A DNA stretch of 64,000 nt, taken from positions 1 to 64,000 of the forward strand of contig JAFXDD010000020.1 of assembly GCA_017516285.1 (NCBI GenBank). Reading direction: 5' to 3'. This document shows positions 17,126 through 25,670 of this stretch, in pieces; positions within the stretch are counted from its first letter, which is position 1, and each line of letters opens with the position of its first letter. Source of the stretch: Lachnospiraceae bacterium. Its GTDB lineage: Bacteria; Bacillota_A; Clostridia; Lachnospirales; Lachnospiraceae. The translations under genes and the position numbers were made by a program. Under the pieces are notes generated by a model. The model searched no databases and was not told where the DNA came from. It saw nothing but the letters and a program-made list of their open reading frames with translations.

Positions 17126-17172
17126 ATAGGGATATCCCGGATATAAACGAAGGGGTCATTGCAAATGATATG

Positions 17173-17227
17173 ATCCTCCTTAAGTAGACAAGGTAAATAA
17201 CCAAAATCTACTTAAGGAGGATTTTTT
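17173..17227 (+). promoter_or_regulatory. 16-bp hairpin that hides the orfA ribosome binding site
   Basis: 17173-17188 and 17207-17222 form a perfect 16-bp stem around an 18-base loop, followed by six T before the ATG at 17228. The AAGGAGG site (17214-17220) is inside the right arm. In transcripts entering from outside, the hairpin would terminate the RNA or block ribosomes, a known IS strategy to silence read-through expression. Confidence 0.8.
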
Positions 17228-17908
17228 ATGCATCGAAAATATACACCCGAAGAAAAAATACAAATAGTCGAAGGATATATAAATGGTGAATACTCATGGG
17301 AAGAAAAAGCCCATGCACTTGGATATAATGCTGCGCCAGGATGTTTTAAGCGGTGGCATAGAATATATCAAGAACAAGGTCCAATGGGACTTATCCCAAC
17401 AGCCGGTAATAATACCTATACAAAAGAATTCAAAGAAATGGTTGTCGGACAATACCTCGATGGTGTTTCTTCAGCAGTTGATTTAGCTGCTAAATATAAA
17501 ATTAGCTCTGAAAATATTTTATTGCGATGGGTTAGGTTGTATAATGCCAATAAAGAACTTATGGACTACTGTCCAAAACGAGAGGTTTATATGGCAGAAT
17601 CAAGAAGAAAAACAACTATTGAAGAACGTAAAGAAATCGTAGAATACTGTATCAATCATAATCGTGATTATAAGGAAACAGCAAGTATTTATGACGTCTC
17701 ATACAGTCAGGTATATTCATGGGTAAAAAAGTACGATGACCACGGCGAAGAAGGATTAACTGATAAACGCGGTCGTCATAAAACAGATGATGAGGTAGAT
17801 GAATTAGAGCGCCTTCGCAGGGAAAATGCCCGATTAAAGCGACAACTACAAGAAAAGGATATGTTAGCTGAATTGTTAAAAAAAGTACAAGAATTCGAAG
17901 GGAGGTGA
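17228..17908 (+). CDS. IS150-like transposase OrfA (DNA-binding part)
   Basis: 226 aa, rich in helix-turn-helix units: one near 5-50, one near 68-100, and one near 125-165 with TIEERKEIVEYCINHNRDYKETA. A leucine-zipper-like helix closes it (DELERLRRENARLKRQLQEK). It supplies end recognition for the transposase. Near its end a run of seven A (17878-17884) followed by G allows a -1 slip; the -1 frame is open from there into OrfB, so an OrfAB fusion is expected. It is longer than the usual 170-odd residues of IS150 OrfA. Confidence 0.9.
   Translation: MHRKYTPEEKIQIVEGYINGEYSWEEKAHALGYNAAPGCFKRWHRIYQEQGPMGLIPTAGNNTYTKEFKEMVVGQYLDGVSSAVDLAAKYKISSENILLRWVRLYNANKELMDYCPKREVYMAESRRKTTIEERKEIVEYCINHNRDYKETASIYDVSYSQVYSWVKKYDDHGEEGLTDKRGRHKTDDEVDELERLRRENARLKRQLQEKDMLAELLKKVQEFEGR
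17878..17885 (+). promoter_or_regulatory. Probable -1 frameshift site (A7G) for OrfAB
   Basis: Zero-frame codons TTA AAA AAA GTA contain a run of seven A followed by G. OrfB is in the -1 frame, and no stop occurs in that frame between the run and the GTG at 17905. This matches the A-AAA-AAG signals of IS3 family elements. Confidence 0.65.
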
Positions 17909-18870
17909 GGCTTGGAAAACTTCGCTATGATTCAAAATTTATGGCCATAAAGTTTTTTAATGAAACAAAGAACTGGAGTATTAATTGGATGTGTAAGCAG
18001 CTTGAAGTATCAAGAGCCTCCTACTATAAATGGTTGCACCGCGAGATACCTGAACAGGAAGCAGAAAATATAAAGCTGGCAGAACTTATAAAGGAGTATG
18101 ATGAACGATTTAATCACATCTTAGGATATAGAAGAATGACCTCGTGGATTAATCACTTCAACCATACCAACTACAAGCCGAAGCGAGTACATAGAATCAT
18201 GAAAAAGCTGGGGATTCATTCTGTAATCAGAAAGAAAAAGAAAAAATATGTTTCATCAACACCAGAGGCTATAGCTGAAAACAAGTTGGGTAGAGATTTT
18301 TATGCAGATGCTCCCAACCAAAAGTGGGCTACAGATGTGACTGAGTTTAAAGTTCCGAGTGAGAACAAAAAGTTGTATCTAAGTGCAATAATTGATTTAT
18401 ATGACAGGTATCCGGTTGCATACGTAATCGGCACCCGAAATGACAACAGGCTTGTATTTAGAACCTTTGATAAAGCACTGGCTGCCAATCCTGAAGCAAA
18501 ACCGCTTTTTCATAGTGATAGAGGATTCCAGTATACCAGTAAAGCTTTTAAAAGAAAGATCAGGGAACATGAAATGGAACAGTCCATGTCACGGATTGGA
18601 CATTGTATAGATAATGGTCCAACAGAAGGATTCTGGGGAATTATAAAATCAGAAATGTACCAGATGTATGAAATCATTGACGAAGCTTCTTTAAGATTTG
18701 CAATAAAGGATTACATCAGGTTTTACAGTGAAGAGCGTCCTCAGGACAGATATCATTGTAAAACACCGCTGGAAGTTAGAAATGAAGCGTTGTTCTCAGG
18801 ATGTCCCGTAGGATACCCTATTTCCCGAAACAAGCGAATTGAGAAATACAAAGAGAAATGGTGTGCATAG
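17905..18870 (+). CDS. IS150-like transposase OrfB (DDE integrase)
   Basis: 321 aa if begun at the overlapping GTG; the natural product is probably the OrfAB fusion made by frameshift. An HTH_21-type linker (about 50-105, LGYRRMTSWI) precedes the rve integrase core. The DDE residues are visible as WATDVTEF (first Asp near 142), LFHSDRGFQYTS (second Asp near 203) and GPTEGFWGIIKSE (Glu near 238). The frame is intact through the C-terminal YNxxRPQ-like motif (YSEERPQDRY). Confidence 0.92.
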   Translation: MRLGKLRYDSKFMAIKFFNETKNWSINWMCKQLEVSRASYYKWLHREIPEQEAENIKLAELIKEYDERFNHILGYRRMTSWINHFNHTNYKPKRVHRIMKKLGIHSVIRKKKKKYVSSTPEAIAENKLGRDFYADAPNQKWATDVTEFKVPSENKKLYLSAIIDLYDRYPVAYVIGTRNDNRLVFRTFDKALAANPEAKPLFHSDRGFQYTSKAFKRKIREHEMEQSMSRIGHCIDNGPTEGFWGIIKSEMYQMYEIIDEASLRFAIKDYIRFYSEERPQDRYHCKTPLEVRNEALFSGCPVGYPISRNKRIEKYKEKWCA

Positions 18871-18873
18871 AAA

Positions 18874-18900
18874 AACGACCGCACAATTTGTACGGTCGTT
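18874..18900 (+). terminator. Hairpin at the 3' end of the IS transposase
   Basis: AACGACCG and CGGTCGTT pair around an 11-base loop, four bases after the orfB stop. There is no long T-run, so termination may be partial. Confidence 0.5.
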
Positions 18901-18984
18901 CATCAGCACTTCATTTTAGATATTTAACCTGTCTACTTGACAGGGGGCATATCAAAATGCAGTGGCCCCATTCTTAATCATAAA

Positions 18985-19719
18985 TTATTCAGCATCTAAT
19001 AAAGATAATGCAGCTTCGTCAGCAACGATTGTACAATCCGGATGAAGCTGTAAAACAGAAGCAGGAACCTGTGGTGTGATAGGACCGGTAACTACCTTGC
19101 GTAAGATTTCTGCCTTATCCTTGCCGCTTACCACAACAACGATTTTCTTTGCCTGCATAATGTTGCCGATACCCATAGTATAAGCCTGGCGCGGAACGTC
19201 TGCCTCAGATGCAAAGAAGCGCTTGTTAGCTTCGATAGTGCTTGCCTGTAAATCCACACAGTTGGTCTCTAATGCAAATGCGTCAGCAGGCTCATTAAAG
19301 CCGATGTGACCATTGTGACCAAGACCTAATAACTGTAAGTCGATACCGCCCATTTCAGCGATAATTGCATTGTAATCTGCACAAGCCTTTACAGCGTCCG
19401 GTTCTAAACCATTTGGTACGTGTGTACGAGCTTTGTCGATATTTACATGGTCAAATAAATTGGTGTTCATAAAATAACGATAGCTTTGGTCATTCTCCGG
19501 AGAAAGTCCCTTGTACTCATCCAGATTTACAGTAGAAACCTGACTAAAATCCAGGTCACCCATTGCGCAGCGCTTAATCAGCTCCTTGTATGTACCTACC
19601 GGTGAACCGCCTGTAGCTAATCCCAGTACACAATCCGGCTTCATAATAATCTGAGCGCCAATAATATTTGCAGCTTTTCTGCTTAATTCGTCATAATCCT
19701 TTGCACGACATATAATCAT
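18985..19719 (-). CDS. nagB: Glucosamine-6-phosphate deaminase
   Basis: 244 aa. The start at 19719 is set by AAGGAGG upstream; the frame runs further up but across the promoter. Converts glucosamine-6-phosphate to fructose-6-phosphate and ammonia. Visible motifs are the phosphate loop LATGGSPVGTY (34-44), NLDEYKGL with catalytic Asp67, and GLGHNGHIGFNEP (132-144) with His138 and Glu143 of the catalytic site. The length and the short C-terminus fit the Gram-positive, monomer-type NagB. It has its own promoter. It can finish the amino-sugar route fed by the glycan locus at 30-57 kb, though it lies apart from it. Confidence 0.95.
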   Translation of the reverse strand: MIICRAKDYDELSRKAANIIGAQIIMKPDCVLGLATGGSPVGTYKELIKRCAMGDLDFSQVSTVNLDEYKGLSPENDQSYRYFMNTNLFDHVNIDKARTHVPNGLEPDAVKACADYNAIIAEMGGIDLQLLGLGHNGHIGFNEPADAFALETNCVDLQASTIEANKRFFASEADVPRQAYTMGIGNIMQAKKIVVVVSGKDKAEILRKVVTGPITPQVPASVLQLHPDCTIVADEAALSLLDAE

Positions 19720-19762
19720 AATAAAATCCTCCTTGATTTTAAAGTATTCGATTTCATGAAAA

Positions 19763-19791
19763 ATTATAACAGAGTATCTGTGGTTTTTCAA
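19763..19791 (-). promoter_or_regulatory. nagB promoter
   Basis: Minus strand TTGAAA (19791-19786), a 17-base spacer and TATAAT (19768-19763), 43 bases before the nagB ATG. Confidence 0.75.
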
Positions 19792-19796
19792 TAATC

Positions 19797-20276
19797 TTAA
19801 AAAATTTTTTGCTTTATAGGCTTTAAAGCAACATATAAAATCATACCCAGTACGCCGCAGGAAATCACTTCACCAATACCTACTGTCAGCATCATGCAAG
19901 GAATCGGAAGGGGATCACCGTAGCCATAGCGCAGTACCAGCGGAATGATAATTGTGTTGGCAATAATCGGAGGCAGTGTGCTTAGCACAGGACGAGTCTT
20001 CTTAAGTCTGTAGGTTCCCACTGCGCCAATAAGGGTGGCAAGACTGCCAAATACCACATCCGGCAAAATACCGCCTGCCAGAGTGTTGCCGATAAAGCAT
20101 CCAACAAACAAACCGGGAATGGCGGCGGCAGAAAAGACCGGCAAAATGGTTAGTGCCTCTGCAATACGCACCTGTACAGCCTGAGTACCAAAGGGCGCAA
20201 ATACTACGCTTAGTACTACATAAACAGCAGCAATCATAGCCGCCTGGGTTACGAAAGTTACGTTTTTGTTTTTCAT
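19797..20276 (-). CDS. queT: QueT-type queuosine precursor transporter
   Basis: 159 aa, about five or six membrane segments. QueT family traits are the early AAVYVVLSVVFAPFG, then VQVRIAEALTILPVF and GLFVGCFIGNTLAGG. It is the substrate-binding S component of an energy-coupling-factor transporter that brings in preQ1 or related bases for tRNA queuosine. No ECF ATPase gene is nearby, so it must share one encoded elsewhere. AAGGAG before the ATG is part of a probable preQ1 riboswitch, which supports the assignment. Confidence 0.9.
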   Translation of the reverse strand: MKNKNVTFVTQAAMIAAVYVVLSVVFAPFGTQAVQVRIAEALTILPVFSAAAIPGLFVGCFIGNTLAGGILPDVVFGSLATLIGAVGTYRLKKTRPVLSTLPPIIANTIIIPLVLRYGYGDPLPIPCMMLTVGIGEVISCGVLGMILYVALKPIKQKIF

Positions 20277-20284
20277 ATGAAATT

Positions 20285-20327
20285 CTCCTTAGTTTTGTTT
20301 TACGTGAGGATGGTTTCGAACTCACGT
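20285..20327 (-). promoter_or_regulatory. Probable preQ1-I riboswitch in the queT leader
   Basis: On the minus strand, ACGTGAG (20327-20321) pairs with CTCACGT around a loop TTCGAAACCATC. The A-rich tail AAAACAAAACTAAGGAG follows and includes the ribosome binding site. Short stem, pyrimidine/ACC loop and A-rich tail overlapping AAGGAG is the layout of class I preQ1 riboswitches, which often precede queT and act on translation. Confidence 0.7.
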
Positions 20328-20374
20328 TGTTGCTTGCTGAAGTAGTTATTCCTGAACAATCTTCAGCGATTAGT

Positions 20375-20403
20375 AGTATAGCACTGTTTGGGGAGAAAAG
20401 CAA
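20375..20403 (-). promoter_or_regulatory. queT promoter
   Basis: Minus strand TTGCTT (20403-20398), a 17-base spacer and TATACT (20380-20375). The leader of about 90 bases also holds a second stem (GCTGAAG with CTTCAGC) ahead of the riboswitch. Confidence 0.7.
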
Positions 20404-20532
20404 TATATAAAGAAGTAAGCTGGAACGTTTTAAACTGAGAAGTTGTTATAAAAAACTCTGGAATTTCCTGTAAAATAGTCATATAATAAAAAATAGATTT
20501 GTGAAAAACTTATAGAAGCAGAGGAACACAAC

Positions 20533-22278
20533 ATGAGAAAATACAAAGATTCCATAAAGCAATACTTTTACTGCTTTATATTAGGTCCGGTATTTATGAT
20601 ACTGGAGGCCGCAGGAGAATTTATTTTACCTTTTATCAGCGCCAATATTATTAATAAGGGGGCAGCAAAGGGGGATGCAGCATATGTGCTGCAGAATGGA
20701 TTTTATATGCTTTTAATTGCAGCCGGCATGTTGATTGCCGGTGTGCTTGGCGCCCATTTTGCCATTAACGGTGCAGCCCACTTGGCGGCGGATGTGCGAA
20801 TGAAGACCTTTACCAAGATTCAAAAGTTTTCCTTTGCAAATATAGACGATTTTTCTACGGGGTCTTTGATTACGCGTATTACCAATGATATCACGCAAAT
20901 TCAAAACTTTACCCAGACGCTTTTACGTGGTATGTTTCGCAGTCCGATTATGTTAATCGGCGCTGTTTATATGTCTTTTAAGTTGAATCCCAGACTGGCA
21001 CTGATTATTTGTGCGATTGTACCGTTTTTGGCAGTGACCATTGCGTTGATTATTTATATTGCATCCCCGCGTTACACCAAGATGCAGGAGCAGCTGGACG
21101 CATTAAATAATAATGTCAATGAGACAATCACCAATGAGTATGTTATTAAGTCTTTTGTGCGGGAGGAGTATGAAAAGGAGAAGTTTAACAAGGTAAATAC
21201 CTCCTTGATGCAGAAGAGTGTATCTGCGCTGAAGATGATGATTTTACTGCAGCCGGCCAGTGCTGTTGCCATTAATGTGACTACGTTGTTGGTAGTGTGG
21301 GTGGCAGGTGAGCAGGTGATGCTGGGTGGTATGGAAGTGGGAACACTTTCTGCCATGATTACATATTTGACTCAAATTTTGATGGCGCTGGATTTTCTGG
21401 CAAATATTTTCCTGCAGGGTACCAGGGCAGCTGCTTCCGACAGGCGTATTACAGAGGTTTTGGAGGCAAAGATTGATTTGCATGACGAAGCTGCGGCGGA
21501 GAAGCACAAGGTAATTGCCCGTGGTGATATCGAGTTTAGAAACGTGGGCTTCCGTTATTTTAAGCATAATGCAGATAATGTTTTAAAGAATATTAACCTT
21601 CGTATTAAGGCGGGGCAGCTGGTAGGTATTATCGGTTCCACGGGCAGCGGTAAGACTACCTTAGTGTCTCTGATACCCAGGCTTTATGACGCGGATGAGG
21701 GGCAGGTACTGGTGGACGGTACGGATGTAAAGGAGCTGTCTTTGTATCAGCTGCGTGAGAGTGTTGCCATGGTGCTTCAAAAAAACACGCTGTTTTCCGG
21801 TACAATTGCGGAAAATCTGCGTTGGGGGAATGAGGAGGCATCCCATGAGGAATTGGACTGGGCTTGCCGGATAGCACAGGCCAAGGAATTTATCAGTGGG
21901 TTTGCGGAAGGTTATGACAGAGAGCTGGAGCAGGGCGGTACCAATTTGAGCGGTGGTCAGAGGCAGAGGCTTTGTATTGCCAGAGCTCTTTTGAAGCGCC
22001 CCCGCATATTGATTTTGGATGACTCTACCAGTGCAGTGGATACAGCAACGGATGCCCGTATTCGTCAGGCGTTCCGTGAGGAGCTGGATGGGGTGACCAA
22101 GATTATTATTGCTCAGCGTATTAATTCTGTGATGGATGCAGACCAGATTATTGTCATGGATCAGGGGCAGATTGTGGGTAGCGGCACTCATCAGGAGTTA
22201 ATCCGTACCTGCAAAACTTATCAGGAAATTTATTATTCACAGAAGGATGAGGAGGAGTCTGAAGATGGCAATCAGTAA
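20533..22278 (+). CDS. ABC exporter half-transporter (first of pair)
   Basis: 581 aa. Type-1 exporter membrane domain (about 15-310, six helices) followed by the ATPase domain (about 335-575): Walker A GSTGSGKTT near 364-372, Q-loop MVLQKNTLFSG, signature LSGGQRQR near 476, Walker B ILILDDSTSAVD near 493-504. Its Walker B is followed by Asp where the usual catalytic Glu stands (DDSTS), so this is the likely degenerate site of a heterodimer. Its stop overlaps the start of the next gene by 14 bases, so the two half-transporters are made together. Drug, lipid or peptide export is usual for this class. Confidence 0.9.
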   Translation: MRKYKDSIKQYFYCFILGPVFMILEAAGEFILPFISANIINKGAAKGDAAYVLQNGFYMLLIAAGMLIAGVLGAHFAINGAAHLAADVRMKTFTKIQKFSFANIDDFSTGSLITRITNDITQIQNFTQTLLRGMFRSPIMLIGAVYMSFKLNPRLALIICAIVPFLAVTIALIIYIASPRYTKMQEQLDALNNNVNETITNEYVIKSFVREEYEKEKFNKVNTSLMQKSVSALKMMILLQPASAVAINVTTLLVVWVAGEQVMLGGMEVGTLSAMITYLTQILMALDFLANIFLQGTRAAASDRRITEVLEAKIDLHDEAAAEKHKVIARGDIEFRNVGFRYFKHNADNVLKNINLRIKAGQLVGIIGSTGSGKTTLVSLIPRLYDADEGQVLVDGTDVKELSLYQLRESVAMVLQKNTLFSGTIAENLRWGNEEASHEELDWACRIAQAKEFISGFAEGYDRELEQGGTNLSGGQRQRLCIARALLKRPRILILDDSTSAVDTATDARIRQAFREELDGVTKIIIAQRINSVMDADQIIVMDQGQIVGSGTHQELIRTCKTYQEIYYSQKDEEESEDGNQ

Positions 22279-24166
22279 AGAGAGAGCGGAAAGACTCCGT
22301 GCAAAGTATAGCGGCAAAGCTGCCGGTCCTGAGAAAAAGGAATTTAGCGTGGGTGGACCAGGTGGTCGTGGCCGTGGTGCGATGTATGGCAAAAGTGGTA
22401 AACCAAAGGACACCAAAAAGACAGTAATCCGATTAATTAAGTATATTGGGGAAGAAGATATTTTGTTTGTATGGGCATTGGTTTGTGCGGTTGTGTATAC
22501 GGTAGGTAATCTTGCTACCTCCTATATGCTCAGGCCGATTATTAATAAGTTTATTTATTATAATCCGGAGGATTGTGATTTGAGCAGCAGAATGGAAGGG
22601 CTGCTTGTGGGAATTTTGATGATGGCAGCAGTATATGCGGTTACTATTTTGACACAGTGGCTGCAGCAGCGCATTATGCTTGCGGTATCTCAAAAGTCCT
22701 TGAAGCGTATGCGTCAGGAGCTCTTTGACAAGCTGCAGACGTTGCCGCTGCGTTATTTTGATGAGCATACTACAGGTGATATTATGAGTCGTTTTACTAA
22801 CGATATCGATACCGTTGGTGAGATGTTAAATACCACCCTGATTAAAATAATTTCCGGTGCTATTACGATTGTGGGTACGATTTTCTTGATGCTTTATACC
22901 AATCCTATTTTGGGCGCCATTACTATTTTGATGACACCGATTCTGACGTATGTCAGCAAGACCATTGTGCAAAAAGGCCGTGGAGCATATCAGGAGCAAC
23001 AGCGCAATCTGGGCGCTATCAATGGCTATGCTCAGGAGACGATTACCGGTCAGAAGGTAGTAAAGGTATTTAACCATGAAACTACTGCGATAGAAGAATT
23101 TGCATTTTTAAATGATGCTTTCTGTAAGGCGCAGATTAAGGCACAGTTTCGCGCCGGAATTATGGGGCCTGTGACCCATCAGCTTTGCAATATCTGCTAT
23201 GGTATTACAGCCTGTGTAGGCGGTCTACTGGTTATTTTTCGAGGCTTTGATGTGGGAGGCTTGACCGTTTCCCTGAATTATACCCGTAAGTTTAATCGTC
23301 CCATTAACGAGATTTCAACCCAGATGAATACGATTTTTGCAGCCCTTGCGGGTGCAGAGCGGGTGTTTGAAGTTATGGACGAATTGCCGGAGGGGGCCGG
23401 CGAGAATGTGGAGATTGTGGATATGCCGGCAATCAAGGGGCATGTGGTGATGGAGCATGTGAACTTTGGCTATAAGTCGGAGGTGACGGTTCTGCATGAT
23501 ATTTCCCTGTACGCAAAGCCGGGCCAGAAAATTGCCTTTGTAGGTTCTACCGGTGCAGGCAAGACTACCGTGACCAATTTACTTAGCAGATTTTACAGTA
23601 TTACAGAGGGACGCATTACTATAGACGGCGTGCCAATTGAGCATATTGATCGCAGGCAGCTTCGCAGTAATATTGCCATGGTACTGCAGGAAACCCACTT
23701 GTTTACAGGCACTGTCAGAGAGAATATCCGTTATGGGCGTCTGGATGCTACGGATGAGGAAGTGGAACAGGCGGCAAAGATTGCTTCTGCACACCAGTTT
23801 ATTATGCATTTGGAAAAGGGTTATGATACTATGCTGGAGCAGGACGGTGCCAACCTTTCTCAGGGACAGCGCCAGCTGTTAAACATTGCACGCGCGGCTA
23901 TCAGTAAAGCACCCATTTTGATTCTGGATGAAGCTACCAGCTCTGTGGATACACGAACGGAGCAACAAATCCAGCATGGTATGGATGCCATTATGCAGGA
24001 CAGAACCACCTTTGTTATTGCACATCGTCTGTCCACCGTTCGCAGTGCCAATGCTATTATGGTGCTGGAAAAAGGCCGTATTATCGAACGTGGCACCCAT
24101 GAAGAGTTGTTGGTATTGGGCGGCAGATATGCGGCATTACATAGTGAGATTATTGAACTGGAGTAG
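22265..24166 (+). CDS. ABC exporter half-transporter (second of pair)
   Basis: 633 aa from ATG 22265, which has GGAGG just upstream inside the previous gene. A basic, glycine-rich N-terminal tail of about 50 residues precedes the exporter membrane domain (about 60-355). The ATPase domain follows (about 385-625): Walker A GSTGAGKTT, signature LSQGQRQL instead of LSGGQ, and Walker B ILILDEATSSVD with the catalytic Glu kept. Partner 20533 has the canonical signature but lacks the Glu, so one composite site is active and one degenerate, as in BmrCD-like heterodimers. A MATE gene follows after 3 bases. Confidence 0.9.
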   Translation: MAISKERAERLRAKYSGKAAGPEKKEFSVGGPGGRGRGAMYGKSGKPKDTKKTVIRLIKYIGEEDILFVWALVCAVVYTVGNLATSYMLRPIINKFIYYNPEDCDLSSRMEGLLVGILMMAAVYAVTILTQWLQQRIMLAVSQKSLKRMRQELFDKLQTLPLRYFDEHTTGDIMSRFTNDIDTVGEMLNTTLIKIISGAITIVGTIFLMLYTNPILGAITILMTPILTYVSKTIVQKGRGAYQEQQRNLGAINGYAQETITGQKVVKVFNHETTAIEEFAFLNDAFCKAQIKAQFRAGIMGPVTHQLCNICYGITACVGGLLVIFRGFDVGGLTVSLNYTRKFNRPINEISTQMNTIFAALAGAERVFEVMDELPEGAGENVEIVDMPAIKGHVVMEHVNFGYKSEVTVLHDISLYAKPGQKIAFVGSTGAGKTTVTNLLSRFYSITEGRITIDGVPIEHIDRRQLRSNIAMVLQETHLFTGTVRENIRYGRLDATDEEVEQAAKIASAHQFIMHLEKGYDTMLEQDGANLSQGQRQLLNIARAAISKAPILILDEATSSVDTRTEQQIQHGMDAIMQDRTTFVIAHRLSTVRSANAIMVLEKGRIIERGTHEELLVLGGRYAALHSEIIELE

Positions 24167-24169
24167 ATT

Positions 24170-25522
24170 ATGAAAACAGAAACACAAGCATATTATGAAA
24201 AAATGACCAAGTCACCTTTGACACGGTTGATTATTTCCCTGGGAATACCAACCACCATTTCCATGTTGGTCACAAATATTTACAACATGGTGGATACGTA
24301 TTTTGTAGGTACGCTGGGGGAGAGCCAGCAGGCTGCAACAGGCATTTTGTTTACACTGCAGGCCATTATTCAGGCCATAGCTTTTATGCTGGGGCAGGGA
24401 AGTGGTTCTATGGTGTCCAAGGCTTTGGCAGATAAGGATACGGAGGAAGCTTCAGAGTATGTGTCAAGTGGATTTTTCTCGGGAGTAGCCATAGGTGTTG
24501 TACTGATGGTAGTTGGACTTATCTTTCTGAATCCGTTTATGAGGCTTTTGGGCAGTACGGAGACTATTTTGCCATATGCCAGACAGTATGGTGTATGCGT
24601 TCTGGTTATGTGTCCGATTGTAATTTGCTCTTTTGTGTTAAATAATAACCTGCGTTATGAGGGCAAGGCATTTTATGCCATGATTGGTCTGGTAACAGGT
24701 GGTATTATCAATATTTTCGGTGACTATTTGTTGATAAAGGTGATTCCATTAGGGGTATTGGGCGCCGGCATTGCCACGGCGGTGTCTCAGTTTATCAGTT
24801 TCTTGATTTTATTGTATTTTTATAGAAAAATGGCTCAGGGAAAGATTAGCCTGAAGTTTATCAGCAGGAAAGCAGAAACTTATCTGACGGTTTGCCGCGT
24901 GGGCTTCCCGGCTTTGATTAGGCAGGGCTTGAGTTCTATATCCAGCGGTTTGTTAAACAATCTGACCAGACCTTATGGAGATGCGGCTATTGCAGCCATG
25001 AGTGTGGTAAATCGTTTTACGGCATTTGTAATGTGCGTTGGCCTGGGGGTAGGCCAGGGCTTCCAGCCTGTGGCGGCCTTTAATTATCAGGCGAAGAAAT
25101 ATTCCCGCGTGAAAAAGGGACTGTTAGTTACTATGGGCGTGGGCTTTTGTATGATTTGCTGTTTGGCGATACCGGGTTTTCTCTTTGCAGAGAAGGTAGT
25201 ATATTTGTTCCAGAAAAGTCCGGCGGTGGTGGAAATCGGTACGACGGCCCTTAGGTGCTCTTGCATAGGCGTAGTATTTTTATCATTGTCAGTGCCTATC
25301 AATATGCTTTATCAGAGTACCAGACAGGCGGGCTTGTCCTCCTTCCTGTCCATGCTCAGAAATGGACTTACTTTAATTCCGCTTTTACTGATTACGACGC
25401 ATTTTTGGGGACTTAGGGGGATTCAGATTTCACAGCCATTGGCTGATATAGCGACCGGTATTATCAGTATTCCGTTTATTTGGTCCTTTCTAAATAAGAA
25501 ACTGGAGGATTCACCAGAGTAA
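24170..25522 (+). CDS. MATE family efflux transporter (second)
   Basis: 450 aa with about 12 membrane segments in two MatE halves. Early traits include LIISLGIPTTISMLVTNIYN and MVDTYFVG, repeated in the second half as a GVGQGFQPVAAFNYQAK region. It starts 3 bases after the ABC pair, with GGAG in the end of the upstream gene as its ribosome binding site, so the three exporters form one operon. It belongs to another branch than the MATE protein at 3314. Substrate unknown. Confidence 0.9.
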   Translation: MKTETQAYYEKMTKSPLTRLIISLGIPTTISMLVTNIYNMVDTYFVGTLGESQQAATGILFTLQAIIQAIAFMLGQGSGSMVSKALADKDTEEASEYVSSGFFSGVAIGVVLMVVGLIFLNPFMRLLGSTETILPYARQYGVCVLVMCPIVICSFVLNNNLRYEGKAFYAMIGLVTGGIINIFGDYLLIKVIPLGVLGAGIATAVSQFISFLILLYFYRKMAQGKISLKFISRKAETYLTVCRVGFPALIRQGLSSISSGLLNNLTRPYGDAAIAAMSVVNRFTAFVMCVGLGVGQGFQPVAAFNYQAKKYSRVKKGLLVTMGVGFCMICCLAIPGFLFAEKVVYLFQKSPAVVEIGTTALRCSCIGVVFLSLSVPINMLYQSTRQAGLSSFLSMLRNGLTLIPLLLITTHFWGLRGIQISQPLADIATGIISIPFIWSFLNKKLEDSPE

Positions 25523-25566
25523 TAAACGGAGTGTTGAAAGATTTTCCGGAACATAAAGATAGAGAA

Positions 25567-25595
25567 TTGAAAAATCAGTGTATTTAGTTTATGAT
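25567..25595 (+). promoter_or_regulatory. Promoter of the aminotransferase gene
   Basis: TTGAAA (25567-25572), a 17-base spacer and TATGAT (25590-25595), 75 bases before the ATG. Confidence 0.55.
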
Positions 25596-25670
25596 AGAAT
25601 AAGCAAAACAAAGCGTTACATTTACAAATTTTTTTGAAGGAGTTTCATAAAGATTTGGGAGGAGGAACAA

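Larger units (their letters stand above)
17152..18969 (+). mobile_element. IS3 family (IS150-like) insertion sequence
   Basis: About 1.8 kb with two transposase frames. Both ends carry imperfect inverted repeats of about 43 bases: the left begins GGGGTCATTGCA, and the right, read inward, begins GGGGCCACTGCA; both contain GATATG and AAGTAGACA. The outermost base could not be fixed, and no convincing target duplication was seen. It sits in the space between the epimerase operon and nagB and breaks no recognisable gene. Both frames are intact, so it may be active. Confidence 0.85.
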
